The notes beneath the pieces are model-generated. The model saw only the letters and a program-made list of their open reading frames with translations, did not search any database and was not told the DNA's origin. Positions 1 to 8,073 of a stretch of 64,000 nt of DNA are shown here, in pieces. The stretch lies in contig NZ_JAPUBT010000001.1 of assembly GCF_030397665.1 (NCBI RefSeq), positions 886,781-950,780 on the forward strand. Reading direction: 5' to 3'. This DNA comes from Janthinobacterium sp. SUN073. GTDB lineage: Bacteria > Pseudomonadota > Gammaproteobacteria > Burkholderiales > Burkholderiaceae_D. The position numbers were made by a program, and so were the translations under genes. Numbering within the stretch: position 1 is the first letter of the stretch; every line of letters begins with the position of its first letter.

Positions 1-50
1 CGTGCCGACGATGGTGCTGCCGATGAGGTGTTTAATCGTCGTTGGATAAT

Positions 51-81
51 AAAAAACCCCGCAATCGCTTGCGGGGTTTTT
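51..81. terminator. Duplicated copy of the lpdA terminator
   Basis: An A6 run is followed by the stem CCCCGCAA, loop TCGC, stem TTGCGGGG and T5. It is symmetrical enough to work in both directions. It is an exact copy of the terminator at 335-365. Confidence 0.8.
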
Positions 82-93
82 AGTGTTACAACA

Positions 94-314
94 TCAGCGC
101 TTGCGCGGTGGCGGCAAGTCCGTACACACGCCTTCGCACACTTCGGCGCGCTTTTGCCAACCTACCGATCGATTCACCCAGCGTCGGGTGTGGGTGGATG
201 GTCTTGCCGATGTCGGTGCCGTCGCAGCCCATTTCGATGGCCAGCGCGATTTCGCCGCTTCATCGTTCACCTGTCACCCGCATGCGTGCCGACGATGGTG
301 CTGCCGATGAGGTG
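94..314 (-). pseudogene. Degenerate lpdA 3'-end fragment
   Basis: Read on the minus strand, this encodes a remnant of the dihydrolipoamide dehydrogenase C-terminus, including the HPHPTLGES motif with the active-site His and Glu. Relative to the intact gene it has about ten extra bases just after the SIG residues, which shift the frame and remove the native C-terminal residues. Further indels lie near 256-280. There is no start codon or N-terminal part. Bases 1-30 look like the inner end of yet another copy. It is a non-functional duplicate, useful mainly as evidence of recombination. Confidence 0.75.
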
Positions 315-334
315 TTTAATCGTCGTTGGATAAT

Positions 335-365
335 AAAAAACCCCGCAATCGCTTGCGGGGTTTTT
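335..365. terminator. Rho-independent terminator of the aceE-aceF-lpdA operon
   Basis: The stem CCCCGCAA/TTGCGGGG with a TCGC tetraloop is flanked by A6 on the left and T5 on the right. It starts 12 bases past the lpdA stop codon on the minus strand. The symmetry allows termination from either side. Confidence 0.9.
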
Positions 366-377
366 AGTGTTACAACA

Positions 378-2165
378 TCAGCGCTTGCGCGGTGGCGGCA
401 AGTCCGTACACACGCCTTCATACACTTCAGCGGCCATACCGATCGATTCGCCCAGGGTCGGGTGCGGGTGGATGGTCTTGCCGATGTCGGTGCCGTCGCA
501 ACCCATTTCGATGGCCAGCGCGATTTCGCCAATCATGTCGCCCGCATGCGTGCCGACGATGGTGCCGCCGATGATGCGGTGCGTTTCCGCGTCGAACAGC
601 AGCTTGGTGAAGCCTTCGGCGCGGCCGTTGGCCACGGCACGGCCCGAGGCGGCCCACGGGAAGTGGCCCTTCTCGACCTTGATGCCCTTGGCTTTCGCTT
701 CGTCTTCCGTGATGCCGGCCCATGCCACTTCCGGGTCCGTGTAGGCGACCGATGGAATCACCTTGACGTCGAAGTGCGACTTCTGGCCGGCGGCAGCTTC
801 CGCTGCCACGTGGGCTTCATGCACGGCCTTGTGCGCCAGCATCGGCTGGCCGACCAAATCGCCGATGGCGAAGATGTTCGGCACGTTGGTGCGCATCTGG
901 CTGTCGACTTCGATGAAGCCGCGGTCGGTGACGTTCACGCCGGCCTTGTCGGCAGCGATCTTCTTGCCATTAGGGCTGCGGCCCACGGCGACCAGCACCA
1001 GGTCGTAGACTTGCGGCGCCGGCGCCGTGGCGCCCGCTTCGGCCGCTTCGAACGTGACCTTGATGCCTTCCGGCAACGCTTCCACGGCGACCGTCTTGGT
1101 CTTGGTCATGATGTTGTCGAAGCGCTTTTCATTGAACTTCTGCCACACCTTGACGGCATCGCGGTCGGCGCCCTGCATCAGGCCATCCATCATTTCGACC
1201 ACGTCGATGCGTGCGCCAAACGTGGAATAGACGGTCGCCATTTCCAGGCCGATAATGCCGCCGCCGATGACCAGCATGCGTTTCGGGATCTGGCGCAATT
1301 CCAGCGCACCCGTCGAATCGACGATGCGCGGGTCTTCCGGCACGAAGGGCAGCTTCACCACGGACGAACCGGCGGCGATGATGGCTTGCTTGAACTGCAC
1401 GACTTTTTTCGAGCCGTCGCCTGCCGTCACTTCGATGTGGTTCGCGCTGAGGAACTGGCCCACGCCCGTCACCACTTGCGTCTTGCGCGCCTTGGCCATG
1501 CCGGCCAGGCCACCCGTCATGTTCTTGATGACGCCTTCCTTGTACGCGCGCACCTGGTCGATGTCGATCGTCGGCTTGGCAAACGTCACGCCCGTATTGG
1601 ACATGTGCGCCGTTTCATCGATGACGGAGGCGACGTGCAGCAGCGCCTTCGACGGGATGCAGCCCACGTTCAGGCACACGCCGCCCAAGGTGGCGTAGCG
1701 CTCGACGATGACGGTGCTCAGGCCCAGATCGGCCGCGCGGAACGCCGCCGAATAACCGCCAGGACCGCCGCCCAATACCATCATGTCGATATCGATGTCG
1801 ACCTGGCCGCTGTAACTGCCGGCCGGGATGGCGGCGACAGGTGCCGCTGGTGCCGCAGCCGGAGCTGCTGCCGGAGCGGCTGCGGCAGGTGCAGGAGCCG
1901 CCGCAGGAGCGGCTTCAGCCGCACCTTCAGCCGCTTCCAGCACCAGCAAGGCGCTGCCTTCGGCGATCTTGTCGCCGACCTTGACCTTGATTTCCTTGAC
2001 CACGCCCGCGTGGGTCGATGGAATCTCCATGCTGGCCTTGTCCGATTCGACCGTGATCAGCGACTGGTCCACCTTGATGGTGTCGCCTACCTTGACCATC
2101 AGTTCGATGACTTCGACTTCCTTGAAGTCGCCGATATTCGGTACTTTTACCTCTACTGTGCTCAT
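378..2165 (-). CDS. lpdA: Dihydrolipoamide dehydrogenase (E3) with N-terminal lipoyl domain
   Basis: This is the E3 subunit of pyruvate dehydrogenase (595 aa). It reoxidises dihydrolipoyl groups with FAD and passes electrons to NAD+. Residues 1-78 form a lipoyl domain with the lipoylated Lys43 in the DKA motif. An Ala/Pro linker follows to about 118. The FAD-binding GGGPGG is at 132-137, and the redox cysteines C164 and C169 lie in [10 protein letters not shown] second GGGIIG marks the NAD site, and HPHPTLGES near the C-terminus carries the catalytic His/Glu. The start at 2165 is preceded by AAGGAG. It is the last gene of the operon, 10 bases after aceF. Fusion of a lipoyl domain to E3 is known in Burkholderiales. 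Confidence 0.97.
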   Translation of the reverse strand: MSTVEVKVPNIGDFKEVEVIELMVKVGDTIKVDQSLITVESDKASMEIPSTHAGVVKEIKVKVGDKIAEGSALLVLEAAEGAAEAAPAAAPAPAAAAPAAAPAAAPAAPVAAIPAGSYSGQVDIDIDMMVLGGGPGGYSAAFRAADLGLSTVIVERYATLGGVCLNVGCIPSKALLHVASVIDETAHMSNTGVTFAKPTIDIDQVRAYKEGVIKNMTGGLAGMAKARKTQVVTGVGQFLSANHIEVTAGDGSKKVVQFKQAIIAAGSSVVKLPFVPEDPRIVDSTGALELRQIPKRMLVIGGGIIGLEMATVYSTFGARIDVVEMMDGLMQGADRDAVKVWQKFNEKRFDNIMTKTKTVAVEALPEGIKVTFEAAEAGATAPAPQVYDLVLVAVGRSPNGKKIAADKAGVNVTDRGFIEVDSQMRTNVPNIFAIGDLVGQPMLAHKAVHEAHVAAEAAAGQKSHFDVKVIPSVAYTDPEVAWAGITEDEAKAKGIKVEKGHFPWAASGRAVANGRAEGFTKLLFDAETHRIIGGTIVGTHAGDMIGEIALAIEMGCDGTDIGKTIHPHPTLGESIGMAAEVYEGVCTDLPPPRKR

Positions 2166-2175
2166 CAATCGCTCC

Positions 2176-3819
2176 TTACAGCAGAATTTTGCGCATGTCG
2201 GCCAGGACTTCGCCGAGGTACACGGAGAATCGCGCGCCCATCGCGCCATCGACCACGCGGTGGTCGTAGGACAGCGAGGTGCCCATCATCAAACGTGGCT
2301 GGAAGGCCTTGCCATCCCATACCGGCTTGATCGAGGCCTTCGACAGACCCAGAATCGCCACTTCCGGCGCATTCACGATAGGCGTGAAGTGCGTGCCACC
2401 GATGCCGCCCAGGGACGAAATCGTGAAGCTGGCGCCCTGCATGTCGGCCGGTTTCAGCTTGCCTTCGCGCGCCTGCAAGGACAGTTCCGTCATTTCGCGG
2501 GCGATCTGCGAGACCGACTTCTGGTCCGCGCCCTTGATCACGGGCACCACCAGGCCATTCGGCGTGTCGGCCGCAAAGCCGATGTTGTAGTACTGCTTGA
2601 GGATCAGGTTTTCGCCCTTGGCGTCGAGCGAGGCGTTAAACGCGGGGAATTTCTTCAGCGCGGCCACGGAGGCCTTGATGACGAAGGCCAGCATGGTCAG
2701 CTTGGCCGCATCCTTGTTCTTCGCGTTGGCCGCGTTGGTGTCGACGCGGAACGCTTCCAGGTCGGTCACATCCGCTTCGTCGAACTGCGTGACGTGCGGG
2801 ATCATGACCCAATTGCGGTGCAGGTTAGGACCCGAGATTTTCTTGATGCGCGACAGCGGCAGCAATTCTGTGGTGCCGAATTTGCTGAAGTCCAGCGACG
2901 GCCATGGCAGCAAGTCCAGGCCCACGCCGGAACCGGCCTTGGCGACCGGCGCACTGGCGGCGCCTGGTGCGGCAACAGCGCCCGACATCACGCCCTTGAC
3001 GAAGTTCTGCACGTCTTCCTGCGTGATGCGGCCCTTCGGACCGGAACCGCCCACGCTGGTCAGCTCCACGCCCAGTTCGCGCGCGAACTTGCGGATCGAT
3101 GGCGACGCGTGCGCCAGCTTGCCGTTGACGGCAGGCGCGGCGGCAGGCGCCAGGGCAGCGGCGACCGGCGCCGAAGCGACGGCAGCGGCTGGTGCGGCGG
3201 CGGCTTGCGCTGGCGCAGCGGCAGCAGCGGCAGCGGCGCCGGTCGTTTCCACCACCAGTACCAGACTACCCTTGGCGACCTTGTCGCCGACCTTGACCTT
3301 CAATTCCTTGACGATACCGGCGTGGCTCGATGGGATTTCCATGCTGGCCTTGTCCGATTCGACCGTCAGCAGCGACTGCTCGACGGCGATCGTGTCGCCG
3401 ACCTTGACCATCAGTTCGATGACTTCGACTTCCTTGAAGTCGCCGATATCGGGCACGGTCACTTCGACCAGACCGCCAGCGGCGGGCGCTGCGGCAGGTG
3501 CGGCGGCAGCGGCAGCTTCAGCAACTGGCGTGGCTGCCGGTGCAGGCGCAGCGGCGGCGGGTGCCGGAGCGGACGCGTCGTCCGCCACTTCCAGCAGCAG
3601 CACCAGCGAACCTTCGGCGATCTTGTCGCCCACGTTGACTTTCAATTCCTTGACGACACCGGCGTGGCTCGATGGAATCTCCATGCTGGCCTTGTCCGAT
3701 TCGACCGTGATCAGGGACTGGTCAACCTTGACCGTGTCGCCCGGCTTGACCATCAGTTCAATGATCTCGACTTCCTTGAAATCGCCGATATCCGGGACTT
3801 TGACTTCCACAATGCTCAT
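2176..3819 (-). CDS. aceF: Pyruvate dehydrogenase E2, dihydrolipoamide acetyltransferase
   Basis: This is the acetyltransferase core of the pyruvate dehydrogenase complex (547 aa), which moves the acetyl group from lipoamide to CoA. Two lipoyl domains are visible, each with the ESDKAS motif (Lys43 and Lys157), joined by Ala/Pro-rich linkers. A peripheral subunit-binding domain sits around 236-274. The catalytic domain ends with the HRVVDG motif (His520, Asp524). I placed the start at 3819 (MSIVEVKV) rather than at the upstream in-frame ATG, because the lipoyl domain begins there. It lies between aceE and lpdA on the same strand. Confidence 0.97.
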   Translation of the reverse strand: MSIVEVKVPDIGDFKEVEIIELMVKPGDTVKVDQSLITVESDKASMEIPSSHAGVVKELKVNVGDKIAEGSLVLLLEVADDASAPAPAAAAPAPAATPVAEAAAAAAPAAAPAAGGLVEVTVPDIGDFKEVEVIELMVKVGDTIAVEQSLLTVESDKASMEIPSSHAGIVKELKVKVGDKVAKGSLVLVVETTGAAAAAAAAPAQAAAAPAAAVASAPVAAALAPAAAPAVNGKLAHASPSIRKFARELGVELTSVGGSGPKGRITQEDVQNFVKGVMSGAVAAPGAASAPVAKAGSGVGLDLLPWPSLDFSKFGTTELLPLSRIKKISGPNLHRNWVMIPHVTQFDEADVTDLEAFRVDTNAANAKNKDAAKLTMLAFVIKASVAALKKFPAFNASLDAKGENLILKQYYNIGFAADTPNGLVVPVIKGADQKSVSQIAREMTELSLQAREGKLKPADMQGASFTISSLGGIGGTHFTPIVNAPEVAILGLSKASIKPVWDGKAFQPRLMMGTSLSYDHRVVDGAMGARFSVYLGEVLADMRKILL

Positions 3820-3862
3820 AGCTTGCTCCGTTATTTTATTTGTCAGATGGACCCGCACACAC

Positions 3863-3892
3863 GCCAGGGCGGCGCTTTCGCACCGCCCTGGC
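3863..3892 (-). other. Hairpin in the aceE-aceF intergenic space
   Basis: GCCAGGGCGG and its exact complement CCGCCCTGGC form a 10-bp stem with a 10-base loop inside the 94-base gap between aceE and aceF. No T-run follows on the minus strand, so it is unlikely to stop transcription fully. It may tune mRNA stability or processing between E1 and E2 (inference). Confidence 0.6.
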
Positions 3893-3913
3893 ATCATCGG
3901 GTCCGCACAACGA

Positions 3914-6610
3914 TTACTGGGTCACCGGATTCGGTTTGTTCGCGTCGATGCCGTACTTGGCGATCGCCTGCTCCACCACCGACACGTCGATCTTGCCTTC
4001 GTCAGCCAGCGATTTCAACGCGGCCACGGTGACATAATAACGGTTCACTTCGAAGAACTCGCGCAGCTTGGCGCGGCTGTCCGAGCGGCCAAAGCCATCG
4101 GTGCCCAACACTTTGTAGGTGCGGCCCTTCGGCATGAAGGCGCGGATCTGTTCTGCAAACGCGCGCATGTAGTCGGTCGTGGCGACGATCGGGCCGTCCG
4201 TGTCCTGCATCAGCGACGTCACGTAAGGCACGCGCTGCTGTTTCGACGGGTTGACCATGTTCCAGCGTTCCGCATCCTGGCCATCGCGGGCCACCAGCGT
4301 CAGCGACGGTGCCGACCACACGTCCGCAGCCACGCCCCAGTCGTTTTGCAACAGTTCGGCGGCGAAGATCGATTCGCGCAGGATGGTGCCGCAGCCGATC
4401 AGTTGTACGCGCAGCTTGGCGTCAGCCTGGCCTTCCTGCAGCTTGTACATGCCATTCAGGATGCCTTCTTCCTGGCCTGGCTTGATGCCTGGCTGGGCGT
4501 AGTTCTCGTTCATGATCGTGATGTAGTAGAACACATCTTCCTGGTTGGCGATCATGCGGCGCAGGCCGTCCTGGATGATGACGGCGACTTCATGGCTGAA
4601 GGTCGGGTCGTACGGCATGCAGGTCGGGATGGTCGCGGCGAAGATATGGCTGTGGCCATCTTCGTGCTGCAAGCCTTCGCCGTTCAGCGTCGTGCGGCCG
4701 GCCGTGCCGCCCATCAGGAAGCCACGGGCGCGCATGTCGGCCGAAGCCCATACCTGGTCGCCGATGCGCTGGAAGCCGAACATCGAGTAGAAGGTGTAGA
4801 ACGGGATCATGATGCGGTCGTTGGTCGAATACGACGTCGCCGCAGCGATCCACGAGCTCATGCCGCCCGCTTCGTTGATGCCCTCTTGCAGGATCTGGCC
4901 GGCCTTGTCTTCGCGGTAGTACATGACCTGGTCTTTGTCGACCGGCTCGTACAACTGGCCTTTCGGGTTGTAGATGCCGATCTGGCGGAACAGGCCTTCC
5001 ATGCCGAAGGTACGCGATTCATCGACCAGGATAGGCACCACGCGCTGACCCAGGTTCGGGTCCTTCAGCAGGGTCGAGATGACGCGCACGAACGCTTGCG
5101 TGGTCGAGATTTCACGACCTTCCGGCGTGGCTTCGAGCACGTTCTTGAACGCGTCCAGGCCAGGCACGGGCAGGGTTTCTTCCGACTTCTGGCGGCGCTG
5201 CGGCAGGTAGCCACCGAGGGCCTTGCGGCGCTCGTGCAGGTAGACCATTTCCGGCGCGTCGTCGGCTGGCTTGAAGAACGGAATGTCGGCCAGCTTGTCG
5301 TCAGGGATAGGCAGCGAGAAGCGGTCGCGCATTTCGCGAATCGCTTCGTCGTCGAGTTTTTTCGTCTGGTGCGCCGTGTTGCGCGCTTCGCCGGACTTGC
5401 CCATGCCGTAGCCCTTGATGGTTTTCACCAGCAGGACGGTAGGCTGGCCCTTGTGTTCCTGGGCGATCTTGAAGGCCGCGTAGATCTTGTGCGGATCGTG
5501 GCCGCCACGGGTCAGGCGCCAGATATCGTCGTCCGTCATGTTGGCAACCATTTCCAGCAGCTTCGGATGCTTGCCGAAGAAGTGCTTGCGCACGTAGGCG
5601 CCGTCCTTGGCCTTGTAGTTCTGGTATTCGCCGTCGACGGTTTCCATCATGACGCGCTGCAGGATGCCGTCCTTGTCTTGCGCCAGCAGGGCGTCCCAGC
5701 CCGGACCCCAGATGACCTTGACGACGTTCCAGCCGGCGCCACGGAATTCGCCTTCGAGTTCCTGGATGATCTTGGTGTTGCCGCGCACAGGGCCGTCCAG
5801 GCGCTGCAGGTTGCAGTTCACCACGATGACCAGGTTGTCGAGCATGTCGCGGGCGGCCAGGCCGATCGCGCCCAGGGACTCCGGCTCGTCCATCTCGCCA
5901 TCGCCGCAGAAGGCCCAGATTTTACGGTTGTCGGTTTTCGCGATGCCGCGTGCGTGCAGGTATTTCAGGAAGCGCGCCTGGTAGATCGCCATGTGCGGGC
6001 CCAAGCCCATCGACACGGTCGGGAACTGCCAGAAGTCAGGCATCAATTTAGGATGCGGGTACGAGGACAGGCCCTTGCCGTCGACTTCCTTGCGGAAGTT
6101 CAGCATCTGCTCTTCGGAGAGGCGGCCTTCGAGGAAGGCGCGCGCGTAGACGCCGGGCGAGGAGTGGCCCTGGATGTACAGCAGGTCGCCGCCGTGGTCG
6201 GCCGTTGGCGCGTGCCAGAAGTGGTTGAAACCGATGCCCAGCATGTTCGCCAGCGAAGCGAACGAGGACAAGTGGCCGCCCAGGTCGCCGTCGGCGCGGT
6301 TGGCCTTGACCACCATGGCCATGGCGTTCCAGCGCATCCACGAGCGCAGGCGCTCTTCGTATTCCAGGTTGCCTGGGCAGTGTGCTTCTTGTTTGGTGGG
6401 GATGGTATTGACGTAGGCGGTGGTGCTGGAGAACGGGATCTGGGCGCCACGGCGGCGGGCCAGGTCAACCATGCGCTCCATCAGGTAATGCGCGCGTTCC
6501 GGACCTTCATTTTCCAGCACGGCTTCGAGCGCGTCCAGCCACTCCTTGGTTTCCTGCATATCCGGGTCGGTGCCGATCTGTGTCGTTACCTGGTTCAGTT
6601 GAGCTGACAT
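3914..6610 (-). CDS. aceE: Pyruvate dehydrogenase E1 (homodimeric type)
   Basis: This is the thiamine-diphosphate-dependent decarboxylase of the pyruvate dehydrogenase complex (898 aa, the normal length for the homodimeric AceE family). The TPP/Mg motif is visible as GDGEMDEPES followed by NCNLQRLDGPVRGN. The C-terminal domain carries VLGTDGFGRSDSR. The start at 6610 has AGGAG nine bases upstream. It is the first gene of the operon. A promoter lies at 6710-6738 and a palindromic operator immediately upstream of that. The very long open frame on the opposite strand is a shadow of this gene. Confidence 0.98.
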   Translation of the reverse strand: MSAQLNQVTTQIGTDPDMQETKEWLDALEAVLENEGPERAHYLMERMVDLARRRGAQIPFSSTTAYVNTIPTKQEAHCPGNLEYEERLRSWMRWNAMAMVVKANRADGDLGGHLSSFASLANMLGIGFNHFWHAPTADHGGDLLYIQGHSSPGVYARAFLEGRLSEEQMLNFRKEVDGKGLSSYPHPKLMPDFWQFPTVSMGLGPHMAIYQARFLKYLHARGIAKTDNRKIWAFCGDGEMDEPESLGAIGLAARDMLDNLVIVVNCNLQRLDGPVRGNTKIIQELEGEFRGAGWNVVKVIWGPGWDALLAQDKDGILQRVMMETVDGEYQNYKAKDGAYVRKHFFGKHPKLLEMVANMTDDDIWRLTRGGHDPHKIYAAFKIAQEHKGQPTVLLVKTIKGYGMGKSGEARNTAHQTKKLDDEAIREMRDRFSLPIPDDKLADIPFFKPADDAPEMVYLHERRKALGGYLPQRRQKSEETLPVPGLDAFKNVLEATPEGREISTTQAFVRVISTLLKDPNLGQRVVPILVDESRTFGMEGLFRQIGIYNPKGQLYEPVDKDQVMYYREDKAGQILQEGINEAGGMSSWIAAATSYSTNDRIMIPFYTFYSMFGFQRIGDQVWASADMRARGFLMGGTAGRTTLNGEGLQHEDGHSHIFAATIPTCMPYDPTFSHEVAVIIQDGLRRMIANQEDVFYYITIMNENYAQPGIKPGQEEGILNGMYKLQEGQADAKLRVQLIGCGTILRESIFAAELLQNDWGVAADVWSAPSLTLVARDGQDAERWNMVNPSKQQRVPYVTSLMQDTDGPIVATTDYMRAFAEQIRAFMPKGRTYKVLGTDGFGRSDSRAKLREFFEVNRYYVTVAALKSLADEGKIDVSVVEQAIAKYGIDANKPNPVTQ

Positions 6611-6709
6611 CTGTTGAGTCTCCTTTGTGAACGCCCCACCCCGATTTTCCGGATCGCTGTCGGACGGTATTTCGCTGATTATTTACTATTAAGTCGGTTT
6701 AGTGTGGGG

Positions 6710-6738
6710 ATTCTAACAGCGTATTTAGTATTTTTCAA
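6710..6738 (-). promoter_or_regulatory. Promoter of the aceE-aceF-lpdA operon
   Basis: On the minus strand TTGAAA (6738-6733), a 17-base spacer and TAGAAT (6715-6710) match the sigma-70 consensus at 4/6 and 5/6. Transcription would begin near 6703, giving a leader of about 93 bases to the aceE start. Confidence 0.7.
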
Positions 6739-6751
6739 ATTACGATATAGC

Positions 6752-6768
6752 ATTTCATATTATGAAAT
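6752..6768. promoter_or_regulatory. Palindromic operator upstream of aceE
   Basis: ATTTCATA-T-TATGAAAT is a perfect 8-bp inverted repeat with one central base. It sits in an AT-rich patch 13 bases upstream of the -35 box, centred near -57. This looks like the binding site of a dimeric regulator of the pyruvate dehydrogenase operon. The regulator cannot be named from sequence; no regulator gene lies beside it. Confidence 0.6.
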
Positions 6769-6940
6769 CACCCTATGGAATTTATGCTGCAGTGCCGCAA
6801 ATTCTGCCCGGAAATTAGGATGAGTAGAGTAGCAAATAGCGCCGAAACCGGAAAACTTGCCTACCCTGGCCGCCCCTGCTCTACGAGCACATTAGCAAAC
6901 CGAATTAAAACCCCAGTCGTCCGCACAGGCATACCGGGCC

Positions 6941-7046
6941 AAGCGGGCCTGAAAAATGTCGAGGGCAAGGCGCAGCGACGCAGACAGTACGCCAGTACGG
7001 CAAGGAGCTGCAACGCCGCCATCGGCATTTTCTCAGGCTCGCGTTT
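6941..7046. repeat. Imperfect-palindrome intergenic element, copy 1
   Basis: The 570-base gap between aceE and folD has no supported gene. Its right half carries an element bounded by imperfect inverted arms (about 6941-6961 and 7023-7046, CCTGAAAAATGTCG against CGGCATTTTCTCAGG). The GC-rich core includes GCAAGGCGCAGCGACGC and two AGTACG repeats. A related core with different arms occurs at 19621-19740. It is probably a small dispersed intergenic repeat; its function is unknown. Confidence 0.5.
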
Positions 7047-7180
7047 CCGGCCCGCTGTTGTTAAGCCTTGCGCTTTGAAACGCATGGCACTGATTAACTT
7101 AAAGGCTTGGCGCCAAAACCGCCCCTTTGCGCCGGCCGGCTTTATAATCTGTCTTTTCCCTCCCACACAGCCTCCCTACC

Positions 7181-8026
7181 ATGCCAGCACAACTGATCGA
7201 CGGAATCGCCCTCTCCCAAAAACTGCGCAGCGAGATCGCCACGCGCGCCGCCGCCCTCACGGCCAAGGGCACCCAGCCCGGCCTGGCCGTGATACTCGTC
7301 GGCGAAGACCCGGCCAGCCAGGTGTATGTCCGCAACAAGGTCAAGGCGTGCGGCGACGTGGGTTTCCACTCGGTGCTGGAAAAATATGAAGCGGACCTGT
7401 CCGAAGCGGACTTGCTGGCACGCATCGCCAGCCTGAACGCGGATCCCGCCATCCACGGCATCCTCGTGCAAATGCCCTTGCCCAAGCACATCAACCCGCA
7501 CAAGGTCATCGAAGCGATCTCCACGACGAAAGACGTGGATGGCTATTCCGTGCTGAGCGCCGGTGAACTGATGACGGGCTTGCCGGGCTTCCGCCCGTGC
7601 ACACCGTATGGCTGCATGAAACTGATCGAAAGCACGGGCGTCGACCTGCGCGGCAAGCACGCCGTCGTCATCGGCCGCAGCAACACCGTCGGCAAACCGA
7701 TGGCCCTGCTGCTCTTGCAAGCGAACGCTACCGTCACCATCTGCCATAGTGCGACCCCGGACCTGGGCCTGTACACACGCCAGGCGGACGTGGTCGTGGC
7801 CGCCGTCGGCCGCCGCAACACCCTGACGGCCGACATGGTCAAGCCGGGCGCCATCATCATCGACGTGGGCATGAACCGCGACGATGAAGGCAAGCTGTGC
7901 GGCGACGTGGATTTTTCCGGCGTGAAAGAAGTCGCCTCGCACATCACCCCGGTACCGGGTGGCGTGGGTCCGATGACCATCACGATGCTTCTCATGAACA
8001 CGGTAGAAGCTGCCGAGCGCATTTAA
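7181..8026 (+). CDS. folD: Bifunctional methylene-THF dehydrogenase/cyclohydrolase
   Basis: This enzyme interconverts 5,10-methylene-, 5,10-methenyl- and 10-formyl-tetrahydrofolate in the cytosol, feeding purine, methionyl-tRNA and one-carbon metabolism. At 281 aa it has the normal FolD length. The catalytic Tyr49 and Lys53 lie in VYVRNK. The NADP-binding segment is [11 protein letters not shown], followed by DVGMNR and the family signature [10 protein letters not shown]. It is a monocistronic-looking gene with a hairpin just downstream. Confidence 0.97.
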   Translation: MPAQLIDGIALSQKLRSEIATRAAALTAKGTQPGLAVILVGEDPASQVYVRNKVKACGDVGFHSVLEKYEADLSEADLLARIASLNADPAIHGILVQMPLPKHINPHKVIEAISTTKDVDGYSVLSAGELMTGLPGFRPCTPYGCMKLIESTGVDLRGKHAVVIGRSNTVGKPMALLLLQANATVTICHSATPDLGLYTRQADVVVAAVGRRNTLTADMVKPGAIIIDVGMNRDDEGKLCGDVDFSGVKEVASHITPVPGGVGPMTITMLLMNTVEAAERI

Positions 8027-8036
8027 GAATCACCCG

Positions 8037-8057
8037 GGGCGGCATGACCGCCCTTTT
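8037..8057 (+). terminator. Likely terminator or attenuator after folD
   Basis: The stem GGGCGG/CCGCCC with a CATGA loop is followed by TTTT, 11 bases after the folD stop. The next gene starts only 16 bases later, so readthrough may be partial. Confidence 0.6.
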
Positions 8058-8073
8058 ATATATGGAACCGACG

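Larger units (their letters stand above)
1..419. repeat. Tandem 284-bp partial duplication of lpdA tail plus terminator
   Basis: Bases 1-135 reappear without a difference that I can see at 285-419, giving a period of 284 bp. Each unit holds the reverse-strand end of lpdA, its stop codon and the following rho-independent terminator. The part of the unit at 136-284 resembles lpdA positions 420-568 but carries substitutions and indels. The array is cut by the window edge, so its full copy number cannot be seen. Confidence 0.85.

Noticed and set aside
1..419. CRISPR-like array at the left edge
   Set aside because: The repeat unit is 284 bp and consists of lpdA tail plus terminator, with no short repeats and spacers.
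108..2330. 740-codon plus-strand frame opposite lpdA
   Set aside because: Shadow of lpdA and the duplicated fragment; it lacks a ribosome site and any recognisable domain.
2597..6607. Very long open frame on the plus strand opposite aceF and aceE
   Set aside because: It is antisense to well-recognised genes, has no family resemblance, and arises from the high GC content and codon bias of the real genes.
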